A stretch of DNA of 11,267 nucleotides. Source: Phialocephala subalpina. Its lineage: Eukaryota > Ascomycota > Leotiomycetes > Helotiales > Mollisiaceae. Each line of letters starts with the position of its first letter. Positions within the stretch are counted from its first letter, which is position 1. The notes beneath the pieces were generated by a model. The model saw only the letters and a list, made by a program, of their open reading frames with translations, made no database searches and was not told the DNA's origin. A program made the position numbers and the translations under genes. The stretch is from the NCBI GenBank assembly GCA_900073065.1, contig FJOG01000001.1:101655-112921 (forward strand), written 5' to 3'. Positions 1 to 8,547 of this stretch are shown piece after piece.

Positions 1-84
1 ATCTGCATTATAAGGGTGTCCCAAGCCCTTCTCAATATGCAGCTCAAATGCGACGATCTCATTGGACCGGAGCTTGGAATATTC

Positions 85-238
85 TGTGACGTGGGTGGGG
101 AATAAGGACCGCACTAATCAGCTGAGCCAAAAGACTTCAATATTCCAAGCAAGTGGAATATTGCTTATTCAACTTTATGCATCCTTTAATGAGCCGCATC
201 ACGTGATATCTCAACCACGTGCTAGCGCACACATCACA
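85..238. repeat. LTR-like repeat, copy 1
   Basis: A 154-bp unit that recurs at 684-837 with no gaps and a constant offset of 599 bp. It starts TGTGACGTG and ends CACATCACA, which are inverted repeats of each other with one transition mismatch, as in LTRs with TG...CA ends. The two copies differ at nine positions (86, 88, 97, 118, 121, 122, 174, 210 and 228), and all nine are transitions. Inside is a hairpin (138-163: 10-bp perfect arms, 6-nt loop) and two CACGTG hexamers (200-205 and 216-221). No target-site duplication is visible around this copy (tattc on the left, agaat on the right). It could be a solo LTR, one end of a miniature LTR element, or a MITE-like unit. The repeat itself is certain; the class is inferred. 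Confidence 0.8.
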
Positions 239-683
239 AGAATTAAACTTTGAAATTCGAAATTTTAATTTATATATAATTTATATATATTTAATTATTT
301 AATAAATATAAATTGAAAATAAAAATTATAATTTTTTAATATAAATAATAATTAAAATTAAAATAATTTAATTTAGAAATTATAATTTATTTATTATAAT
401 AAATTCATTTTTAATATTTTATTTAAAAATAATAAAATTATAAAAATAAAAAATAATTATATATAAAAATTTATAAAATTTTAAATATTAAAATATTAAA
501 TAAATTAAAAATTAAAAATATAATATTAATAAATTTCAAATATTTAAAAATTTTAAAATAAATATTAATTCTTTAAAAAATATTATTTAATTAGAAATAA
601 AAACCTTTTTATTTTATTTTTAAAATATTTTATCGAATTTTTTTTATAAATTTATTATTAATCCTAATAAATATTTCAATTAA
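239..683. other. A+T-rich block between the two repeats
   Basis: About 445 bp made almost entirely of A and T, with no coding potential, ending abruptly at both repeats, which have ordinary composition. A few isolated G and C bases remain, for example near 603 and 632. This is the look of DNA depleted of C:G pairs by RIP (C-to-T on both strands). If the flanking repeats are a pair of LTRs, this block is the decayed internal region, and the whole element would be only about 753 bp. A further A+T-rich run continues at about 838-905. Confidence 0.75.
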
Positions 684-837
684 TATAACGTGGGTAGGGA
701 ATAAGGACCGCACTAACCAATTGAGCCAAAAGACTTCAATATTCCAAGCAAGTGGAATATTGCTTATTCAACCTTATGCATCCTTTAATGAGCCGCATCA
801 CGTGATATTTCAACCACGTGCTAGCGTACACATCACA
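684..837. repeat. LTR-like repeat, copy 2, with 5-bp flanking duplication
   Basis: Second copy of the 154-bp unit at 85-238. Its left end reads TATAACGTG where copy 1 has TGTGACGTG, so two of the nine differences are G-to-A changes in the terminal motif, as RIP would produce. The internal hairpin is conserved at 737-762. The five bases on each side are identical (attaa at 679-683 and 838-842), the length of target-site duplication usual for LTR retroelements. In such A+T-rich DNA a 5-bp match can also arise by chance, so this is supportive only. A solo LTR inserted into A+T-rich DNA is the simplest reading. Confidence 0.8.
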
Positions 838-905
838 ATTAAAATAATTTATATATTTAAATAATATATAATAATACGATAATTTAATTTATTAAATAAG
901 CTTAT

Positions 906-1368
906 AATAATGATTACCTTCGCTTACTTTATTACGCCCATGTCTTTCTATAGCAATATGATATATCCTCCCTCATTTCCTCATTGATCAGCATTACTAA
1001 GTGGGGCCATATGGGGCCAGCGCCCCTGCACAGCCAATGGGATTTCATCACCATTATTATTATCATTAGGAGGCCGTTCCTCGATATTACGTGCTACCGG
1101 AACCTCAGTACCGGTCAGGTGTCTAACCAACAATTTTCTTCACTCACAACAGATCTCTGAAGATTAGGTCCGACGTCTCAAGTATTCGAGACCCTTGCTG
1201 AGAATTATTTTAGCGGTAACGCAAGTAAGCCACAGATAGTCAGGCAACAGCCAATGAGAGAAGAGTGTAAGCGAGAGAAAATAGGCTGCCTTACACGGCG
1301 AGAAATCCCTCACTTCTTCTTAATCTCATTTTATCATCCTCGTCCCACGCAAATATCCCACGATAAAT
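906..1368 (+). promoter_or_regulatory. Intergenic region with two CCAAT boxes
   Basis: No gene is supported here. Composition returns to normal after the A+T-rich block. Two CCAAT pentamers in the context cagCCAATg lie at 1034-1038 and 1251-1255. The second is about 115 bp upstream of the proposed ATG at 1369, a sensible distance for a CCAAT-binding-complex site. The leader just before the ATG is rich in T and C. The regulatory roles are inferred from motif and position only. Confidence 0.3.
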
Positions 1369-1761
1369 ATGGCCGATACAGAGAATGTCGTCAAAAACGT
1401 CATACCCGAACACCGCACAGGCTATATCCGCAAAGTAAAGCTCGAAGATCTGCTTCGGAACCTGTTCGGGAAGTACATATTTGTTGAGGTAAATATATCG
1501 TTCTTCAGCCAAGAACCCGTAAGATGGGTCAGCTAATCCTCGAGGATGCAGCATATTAGTGAGCGCTGGGTATTCTATGCCCCGAGAGAGGTAACAGACG
1601 TATGTTCCAATCATCTCATATTAGTTACTGGCGACAAAGTCAAGCTGACAATAATATTAGGCCGAGCTTCGGTAAGTGAAGATGGTGAGGGAGATAGTTG
1701 TCGAGGTATTGAGGCCACGCATAGTTAATTGCTGAATAGGCCGATTATTGAGGATAATTGA
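1369..1761 (+). CDS. Probable small spliced gene, hypothetical protein (about 66 aa)
   Basis: I do not recognise this protein. The ATG has A at -3 and G at +4. Exon 1 (1369-1488) encodes 40 residues starting MADTENVV. Intron 1 is 1489-1551 (GTAAAT donor, GCTAAT branch at 1532). Exon 2 (1552-1599) encodes HISERWVFYAPREVTD. Intron 2 is 1600-1660, with a textbook GTATGT donor and GCTGAC branch at 1644. Exon 3 is only 11 nt (1661-1671), before a strong GTAAGT donor. Intron 3 (1672-1739) leads to exon 4 (1740-1761), ending the protein in ...AELRPIIEDN. If intron 3 is not removed, the protein stops at 1675 after 60 residues. All joins keep frame. The product is charged and soluble-looking, with no signal peptide or membrane segment. 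Weak points are the micro-exon and the lack of a well-placed branch site in intron 3. It may also be the remnant of a longer gene. Confidence 0.4.
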
Positions 1762-2158
1762 GTGAACTATAGGCAAAGCGAAGGGGCGACACCATATTGA
1801 GATTGTACTCTGCTAATACTGTTGGAGACGTGGAGCTGAAAGTGGATGGGTTATTGTGAAAAGTTGATAATGAGACTGTTAGCTAGGTTGGACTGATCCT
1901 TCACTAGAAATCAAAGATGTCACACCCTTTCCATTCTTAGCTAGTCGTGAATATTATTTGGCTTTGTGGTATTAATAATTGAAGCCTAGTCCAAGTAAGC
2001 CTAGGACATATCCGCAGCATCAAAATCCCCACTGTTAGAGGTCTGCCCTTCATGTTGGGCAAACACCATTTAGGCTCCAATGTGGCTGATGAGCCACAAC
2101 CTCCTCCAATCAGCAGAAGGTAAGGCATCTTGTGCAATGCCACGCCGGCGTCGGACAA
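1762..2158. other. Intergenic region without a supported gene
   Basis: Short open frames exist on both strands, but none has recognisable protein content, a plausible splice structure or a convincing start. A small hairpin (tgtggct/agccaca, 4-nt loop) lies at 2081-2098, and a CCAAT pentamer at 2106-2110 begins the likely promoter of the CorA-like gene. Confidence 0.5.
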
Positions 2159-2193
2159 TTCCAAAAATTACCGAGAACGGGTAATTTTTGGAA
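2159..2193. repeat. Perfect 14-bp inverted repeat with 7-nt spacer
   Basis: The left arm at 2159-2172 (ttccaaaaattacc) and right arm at 2180-2193 (ggtaatttttggaa) are exact reverse complements around the spacer gagaacg. The structure lies about 115 bp upstream of the CorA-like ATG and just upstream of the candidate TATA motif. It could be a dimeric factor-binding site, an excision footprint or tiny remnant of an inverted-repeat transposon, or a structured leader element. The symmetry is certain; its function is unknown. Confidence 0.75.
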
Positions 2194-2216
2194 CGGTCGA
2201 ACACGTGCAAAGCATG

Positions 2217-2222
2217 TATAAG
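2217..2222 (+). promoter_or_regulatory. Candidate TATA motif of the CorA-like gene
   Basis: TATAAG lies about 90 bp upstream of the ATG at 2310 and about 105 bp downstream of a CCAAT pentamer (2106-2110). Spacing fits a core promoter of an ascomycete gene. Motif and position are the only evidence. Confidence 0.3.
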
Positions 2223-2309
2223 TGGCATCATAACCGCGGCTGCCTCTAGGAAGAGGTTTAATCACATTTACGACTTCGCTCCATCATATATCACAAATCC
2301 TTTATCGCA

Positions 2310-4147
2310 ATGACACTGGTTTCCAATGAAAAAGTTGTCAATGAGATCTTCGATGATACACCTATTGCTACTGACAAGAGGGAATATCTTTCAGCTAATT
2401 TTCCAACCGAAGATGCCTTCGTCCATGATTCCGAGCAGTACACTTCGAGGCTATCCACGGTCAAGACGTCAATTTTCTGCTCCTCCGAGAAGTTCAATGT
2501 AGACGTCAGCGATATCACCAGTACATCCCAATCCGCCCCTCAGCCGACGGAACAGGCTAGCTAACCAATCTAGCATCGATAGATCCTGAATCACCGTCCG
2601 AACGAAAATCGCACACGTTTCACCAGACAAAAGCCCTTGAAGAGCACATCCATACGTCAGCAACGCCATACACTAGATTTATGTAACTAATCCCTTGCCT
2701 GAAATTCAGTCGTACTAAGCTAATCTCTCTCTCTAACAGTTCAATCTGTTCACCGAGCTCTCTCAAACCATTCAGAATCACCGAATCGGCGATGACGAAC
2801 CTTCTCACCCATCACCACATCGGTTCCGAATTTCTCGATCTTCTCTTTTCATTCGGCGACAAGCCACGCAATGCGGAAGTGGGTCTTGGAAGCATGACAA
2901 TAAAGAGTAGGGCGGATGAGTCATACGGTACTATCTCTTTCTCCTGTTAAATCCTCCGCAACGGATTAGGAGTGCTGACTTTTCAGACATTCAATATCTT
3001 ATCAGCTATGTCGAACAAAGTAATGGCATCGGCTCAAGGTCTTGGACAATGCGTCAAGTTGGTGTATTCCACCACTTCGTCCCCTCCGGTCCTGGCAGCT
3101 TATGGATCATCCTGCACGCGAAACCAAACACTAGATTGCAGCAACGCATGGAAGCCGCATTATCTCAATGGCAAAAGAGCAGCTCTCGGCCACAAGTCTG
3201 GCATCTCATGCATCTTCTTGTACTATCCACGTATTTGAACAATTGGCGATGGTATCTCCGGAGTTTGAGTGAGGAGTTCGAAAAAATCGTGAGTATTTTG
3301 AGCGCCTTTTGGTCAATCCAACGGCTTGACCTAAGTGTACATATTATAGGCCGATATAGTGCTTACTCTGGATTTCTCAAAACCAAGAGAATATGCGCAC
3401 GGCCTACAGATGCTCCTACAATTGCAGCACTTGGAGGACAAAGTTCTGCCTCTAGCCCCAAGATTCCGGGCCTCTCTGGCGACTGTGCAAAGGCTCAAGG
3501 AAATGAACAGCCTATTCAACAAGAGGGGTTTCTGTTCCGGTACTGAATTCCGCCATCTAGCCAACGAGACGACAAAATACGAGAGCCAGCTGAAAGCACA
3601 CTGGCAGAGCGTGGAGTTGCTCGAAAAAAGAGCCCAAGAAATCCTGAAACCGGTTTGTTATTATTCCGCAACTGAGCATGATATTGGAGCTAAAGCTGAT
3701 GAACTTCTCCCCTAAAGCTCAGTGTCGCTCTCAATCTCAAAAATCAAGCCACCGTTGTTGAGATAAGCAACAATATGCTCAGCCTCACCAAAGACACTGT
3801 CGATGATAGCGCGACCGTCCGCGTCATCACGGTAGTTACGCTCATTTATCTTCCCGCAAGTTTCGTCGCAGTAAGCAATTCTCGCCTTTCGTCCAGATAC
3901 GTAAGTCGTGCTGATGCGCACTTAGTCTCTCCTGGGAACGAACCTCTTTGTTTTCCAGGGCCCGAATGGATCCGGCTTCACAGTGTCGGGACAGTTTTGG
4001 ATATATGTTGTGCTGACTGTGCCGCTAACGATTTTGACCATTGGCTCCTGGTATATCTTCAGTCGAAGGCCGCGAAGACAGAAACGGGAGACGGAAAAAA
4101 GGCTATCGAAATCTGACAACGCAGTGATTGGAGACATGGCGGTATGA
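2310..4147 (+). CDS. CorA-like Mg2+ transporter-family protein (7 exons, 495 aa)
   Basis: Predicted integral membrane protein of the fungal CorA-like group. Spliced model: 2310-2520, 2574-2682, 2740-2927, 2987-3288, 3350-3652, 3718-3870, 3926-4147. The six introns are 53, 57, 59, 61, 65 and 55 bp, all with GT/AG ends, most with CTNAY-type branch sites, and every join keeps frame. The N-terminal ~100 residues are polar and variable. The cytosolic part includes WTMRQVGVFHHF (189-200) and NNWRWYL (254-260), followed by a long helical stretch (about 271-400). TM1 is about 405-425 and runs into GTN (426-428), where bacterial CorA has GMN. A short loop leads to TM2 (about 446-467) and a basic tail. 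The start was chosen because it is the first in-frame ATG, with G at -3. Real transport cannot be assumed: the GTN variant and divergent N-domain leave the substrate open. The family call rests on the two-TM C-terminus and helical layout; exon 1 is the least certain part. Confidence 0.85.
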
Positions 4148-4486
4148 TATTATGTGATGCGCATTATGAGGGTATCGTTCTGGAAGAAATTGATTACGCA
4201 TTGATTAATGGTTCTATCTAGACTAGCTACGAGAAGGAATAATCGAGCTCCCTGAATGTCAGACCAATCGATCCGGGCATAACATACCCCTCCCCAGTGA
4301 CTACCAGTAGAATCGTCTAAGCGAAGGTTGGTAAAACGCAGAAGCACGGGATATAGAAAGCGTGAAAGAGCGTATTGCTAGCGAAGCGCCAGACACTAAA
4401 ATGAACAGCCGACGTTTTGAATGAAGAGTGGATTAAATCTGGAACTTTACTCCTGCCCCGCTACGTGGGACTCCGTCAAGTTCTCA
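4148..4486. other. Convergent intergenic region
   Basis: This 339-bp stretch separates the stop codon of the CorA-like gene (+) from the stop codon of the kinase gene (-), so it must hold both 3' ends. No gene is supported. No clear polyadenylation hexamer stands out on either strand. Confidence 0.5.
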
Positions 4487-6407
4487 TTATTCTTGTTCGG
4501 TCGGTCCTACTATGATAGTAGGGAGTTGGTTCGTTCGATCGAAGCCATATTGTTCATTTGATTCGGCAGTATCCGGGGGACGGGAATCCCGTCGAATCTC
4601 AATATTGCCAAGCTCCTGCTTAACTTTTTCAAGCTTCTGCTGAACGTCTTCGGCAGAGTACCTGTCCTTTTTTTCGATTTGGAATATTTTCCCGAAAAGA
4701 TGTCTGCAAGTTTCCCAAGCTGTACTATCTCTAAAGTGATGGCGTAACTCTTGCTCCACCCAATCGTTGACCTCAGGTTTGAGGAAGAATTTATCGGATT
4801 CTTTGTAGTAGAAGTAGTCGTTGCCGTACGACATGCCGTTCTCACGTTTGTATCTCTTGGCATCCATCACTTTCAGCTCCTCGCTACCTCTGATTCCAAA
4901 GATGAGAACCTGCCAGAAAATGCAGCCCAGAGACCATATATCACTCCCTCGCCCGGCTGTCTTCTCTTCAAGCCCATCTACTTCAGGAGCCTGGTATGGT
5001 CCCTCCGCACGTCTGGGCTTGGTGAGGACTGATCTCTTTTGTACGAACTCGCTCGGTGCGAGGAGGTTCGACGAATCCATTGGCTTATCGCGAGCATCGT
5101 GGCCGTGTTTCTGTAGAGTGTGGAAGCTCGAGATGCCAAAATCCGTGATTTTCCACTTCCCAACGGGCGAACCCTCCACGTCGAACACCAAAATATTAGC
5201 AGGTTTGAGGTCCATGTGGCAGCAAACTTCTTGATTTATTTCAATTTGAAGATTATGCAAGAACTTAAGCGCGCCTGCAAGGTGTGCAGTCTCCTGTATC
5301 AAGTGTATGGGGTCCATGGGGTCCATGGGGTGCCTGAGGAGCAGGTTGCCTTGTTCATACAAAAACTTCTTGAGGTCCATGGCTGCTAGCGGTTGAAGAA
5401 TGCTGATATCTTCACCGATGGTGATGATGGCCAGAAAAGCCGCAATGCGATCATGTGATAGCTTGCCCCTAAAGCGCTTCACATTCTGGACCTCGTTCTC
5501 TCTCAGCTTGAGGTCTTTCTCGGAAATATCCTTCCCCTTGAGACACTTTCGTGCGACCGGATATTCTCTATTCATCCTCTTAAACTCCTACAGCGTGAAG
5601 CGTTAGTTTATGTTATAGATATAGTAATAGGGAATCTACCATATGATAGCCAACTTGACTAAGTAGCCTAAGTTGCCCACCAGCTATTGTCTCCTCGTAA
5701 ACCTTTCCGCTTGCGCCTTCCCCAAGCAGCTTCCCCTCATTCACGAAAGGCAGCCTCCGGCCCTTATCGTATGTCTCACTTGTGCCTTCGGTCACGACGA
5801 TTGGAGTGTAGATGTGTCGCGCGCGGAAAAAAAGCCAGCCATATGTGGTGCCAAGGAAGGACTGTAGCGCCGAACGGGTCAGAGACGGTATTCCATCATC
5901 CAGACGGTCATTTTTGCCCTGACTGTTCTTATGATTAACGTAGAATAGTACGAAATTCTGCCAGTCTTCCCAGCCGATATCAACAAGTATAGTAAGGGTC
6001 GTTAATAAGTTCTCCCGGACGAACTCTACTGGAACCACCGAGCTGACACGCGGTTGGATGACTACCGCCACGAAATCTTCCACCTTCACCTCATTAGTCC
6101 AAATATTTTTAAGACTATTGATGGTGACAAAGCTTTCTAGCTCATCATCTGATCTCTCTGTTCCGCCGGGTAACTTGGAGCGAATCTTTTTAAGGAGATC
6201 TGACGAGGTGGCAAGTGATTCGCTCTCCAAGTTGGGATCTGCAGGAGTCGGCGAAGGCTCGCTCTCGACAGGTTGATCACTGGATTCAGAGACTAGAGGC
6301 TGTGATTCGGAAGTATCTTGTTGAGACGGGTTCGAGCCAGGAACTCTGCCTCCGGGCTTGATCAAGCGCTTGAAAATGTTGACTATAGTGGCTATAATGG
6401 AACACAT
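4487..6407 (-). CDS. Protein kinase with uncharacterised N-terminal region (2 exons, 622 aa)
   Basis: Predicted Ser/Thr-type protein kinase. Exon 1 is 6407-5640 (256 aa) and exon 2 is 5587-4487. The 52-bp intron 5639-5588 has a GTAGAT donor, an ACTAAC branch and a TAG acceptor, phase 0. Splicing joins the glycine loop GEGASGKV (229-236) to VARK (Lys270), neither of which forms a kinase alone. Also present: a possible alpha-C Glu288, the catalytic loop HMDLKPAN (380-387; Asp382, Lys384, Asn387), DFG (405-407), APE (456-458), DIWSLG (472-477) and the late-lobe Arg565. All catalytic residues are intact, so activity is expected. The activation segment is long (about 50 residues). Residues 1-20 could form an amphipathic helix, 25-75 are Ser/Pro/Glu-rich and likely disordered, and 85-215 look like a folded helical region I cannot assign. 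The start is supported by an in-frame upstream stop and a T/C-rich leader without ATG. The C-terminal ~40 residues are a polar tail. Confidence 0.9.
5303..5330. repeat. Short tandem repeat inside the kinase gene
   Basis: A 9-bp unit (ggtccatgg) is repeated about 2-3 times in frame. On the coding strand it gives the doubled Met-Asp-Pro at kinase residues about 344-349, in the loop before the helix that precedes the catalytic loop. The array length is a multiple of three, so copy-number changes would not break the frame. Confidence 0.7.
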
Positions 6408-6544
6408 CGGGAGACTCTCTGAGGGCGGCTTGATCTAGTCGCGTTAATTAGGAGCAAACTGTCGCTAGCGGTGTTGACGTCTACGAAGGCCTCGAAGGTC
6501 TCGAGACACACAGCAGGAGAACGAGAAACGGATGGTGAGGCAAG

Positions 6545-6551
6545 ATATATA
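6545..6551 (-). promoter_or_regulatory. Candidate TATA motif of the kinase gene
   Basis: On the minus strand TATATAT lies about 140 bp upstream of the kinase ATG at 6407, followed by a T/C-rich leader without any ATG. The position fits a core promoter; motif evidence only. Confidence 0.3.
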
Positions 6552-6628
6552 CAAGTGAGTTATGGGACCGCATACAGTACATATATCTCATCTCCAAAGA
6601 CTATTTTCCTCCTTAAGGCAGAATACAA

Positions 6629-6680
6629 GGTAGAATCCAAGGCGGAAAGACAGAATCCAAGGCGGAAAGACAGAATCCAA
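6629..6680. repeat. 20-bp tandem repeat, two full copies and a partial one
   Basis: Two identical 20-bp units (6641-6660 and 6661-6680), each ending cagaatccaa, follow a degenerate half copy (tagaatccaa, 6631-6640). The array lies about 80 bp upstream of the candidate TATA motif of the kinase gene. It is purine-rich on the plus strand. It could be a simple variable-number repeat or repeated factor sites. Confidence 0.8.
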
Positions 6681-8547
6681 GGTGAAGACGCAGGCAGCGA
6701 AGAAGAATAGCGCGTCATCGGAGTAGGGTATTTGTGAGGATCAGAAGTTATCTTGTTGCCTTGCAAGAGTCGTGCGCGTGACATAGACCGGCAAGAATTG
6801 GTGCATACTGTAGCTCAAGCCATTGTGATGGAGGCAATGCGTGACGCTAGCCTACCAGAGCTCCCTCCCAGGCATATTGCTTTTGCATCCCCGATGGTAT
6901 GGGCTGGCTGGCTTATCAAGCAAAACAAATTATTGCTTCCAAGATCATCGACGAGTTAAAACAACATGATTTTAAGCCGTGCCCGGTGACATGCTCAAGC
7001 GAAGGTTGAGCAGTGCGCTCGTCCCGAGCCGTTCAACCGATCGCCATACGATTTCGCGATTATTGGAAGCTGATGGGGGCATGGAGGCGCAGCTCCAGTG
7101 ACTTTTGGATTTTTGGATTTTTTGGGGGGTTTCTGCCTTGGAAATGATCGCCTCGCGTTTTAAGTAGTGTGGTTGCACAACATAGCTGTTTGGAACCCTC
7201 TCGAATCACTCTTCTGCATCGTCAAATCCGCATTCGCTGGGTGATTATGCCTAGGCAAATTGGGGCTTTGACATGCAATTCCAGTGGCCGATAAGACATC
7301 AGCTCGACAAGCCACCAGCTGGGAAATCCCGTTCTGCAACTTGAGTACTTCCTAGATTTCACATGTACTTCCTGTGGGTCAAAAGCGTTGTCGGTTACAG
7401 TTGGCTAGAAAATGCGACAAGAGCAAATTTTCTCGATTCAAGTCATCAGCTACTCGTGGAGTAGCGTACCTGGATCGTGTTTTTAGTCCGGAGGGGGGAG
7501 GCGGCATGGGTGTCTTCCCACGAGCAGTCATCCATCCACCTCCCTCATCTTGAGTATCATCGCATCCTCTTCAGGTTCCTATCGAACGCGCTTTATCTGA
7601 CGCCGCACTGCTGCAGGATGTACCCTAAAATGTGTGCCAGTGTCGTGAAGGGTTGCAGCTTCTACGGACGTCTCCTTATTAGAACGCACACCAATGCTTC
7701 GGAAGGGATGGGAACCTCACAGCCCGACACCGGCACTCCCCTATCCAAAAGGCTGTACTTTTTCATGCAATCGCCCTCTTGCGATGTCCCATATCCCCCT
7801 CCACTAATAATGCATGGCCTCCGGACTCTCTAACAGGTACGGTCCCCATGTTCAGAGACCCATTGCAGATGCATTTACACCACGAGGACAGCGACTTAGC
7901 TCGAACCGTTCTGATTCCCACATTCCTAAAACACCGTCCGCTGGCGGACATCGATACGTCGATCGACCGATAAATGATAAATGATAGCCTTCACGAATAT
8001 ATCAATAACACTCTCGCACAAGAGCTCCAGCAAATTGACCTTTAATGACCCCTCCCTGACCCAATACGTTTGGCCCAGTCCGTCAAGCCATTTGTGGAGT
8101 TTTGAGATTGTCTCTTCATATCTCTGGCCTTACCCGAGTCAACTTCCAGACAGTCAAAGTGTTTGTCGGATCGATGACAGCTCCTTCTTGCGTCTCTATG
8201 AAGCCAGAGGACTTCGTTGGAAGAGAGCGGAGTCGGAGGGAGGCTTGGCACATGTAGAATCAGCTTGGACTTATGTGGTCGATCGTTGGTAGAGGTAGCA
8301 GAACGATTCTTTCTTCTTTGATACCGAGCTCGTACGGGGCGTTCAAAAATTATCACGTGAAGCTGCTTAAATTCAGCGAGGCCAAGTTTATTCATGTGCG
8401 AAGGTCCTCACGTACAGTAATCGTCTGGCATTATTGGCCGCCATACTAGGCGATGCCAAATGCTGTTCGTCCTGTCCATCTCTTTGAGTCCCCGTCCAAG
8501 CGCAGTTCCGTTGCGCCGCGGTAACGGCCTCGCCGCTTTCTCGAAGT
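6681..8547. other. Long intergenic stretch without a supported gene
   Basis: About 1.9 kb of normal composition between the kinase promoter and the end of the HET gene. Many short frames are open on both strands (for example 7477-7833 and 8388-8042), but none shows recognisable domains, consistent splice structure or conserved-looking residues. One segment at about 6790-7009 looks weakly protein-like across two frames (see findings). A 7-bp hairpin (tgctcaa/ttgagca) is at 6992-7012. It may contain decayed genes, untranslated RNA or simply spacer. Confidence 0.45.

Noticed and set aside
1166..1190. gtctc/gagac hairpin as part of a tRNA
   Set aside because: Arms are only 5 bp, the loop is 8 nt and does not match a T-loop, and no other arms can be folded around it.
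1291..1614. 107-codon open frame on the minus strand
   Set aside because: It is antisense to the proposed spliced gene at 1369-1761, shows no recognisable content, and the plus strand has better splice and start signals.
1546..1728. 60-codon open frame on the plus strand as a separate gene
   Set aside because: It shares frame with exon 2 of the 1369 gene and runs through a textbook intron (GTATGT, GCTGAC, TTAG), so it is better explained as read-through of an intron.
3049..3546. 165-codon open frame as a stand-alone gene
   Set aside because: Only 3049-3288 is real coding sequence (exon 4 of the CorA-like gene). The rest reads into an intron and then the wrong frame of exon 5.
4487..4600. 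Prion-like amyloid signalling motif in the kinase C-terminal tail
   Set aside because: The tail contains some Asn, Gln, Gly and Ile/Val residues, but I see no match to the described fungal amyloid motif patterns.
5575..5606. Kinase starting at the internal Met (5575)
   Set aside because: That start lacks the glycine loop. The upstream exon supplies GEGASGKV in phase through a 52-bp intron with a perfect ACTAAC branch site.
6321..6340. tRNA T-arm-like sequence (ggttcgagcc)
   Set aside because: It lies inside the coding sequence of the kinase N-terminus, and no matching acceptor, D or anticodon arms are present.
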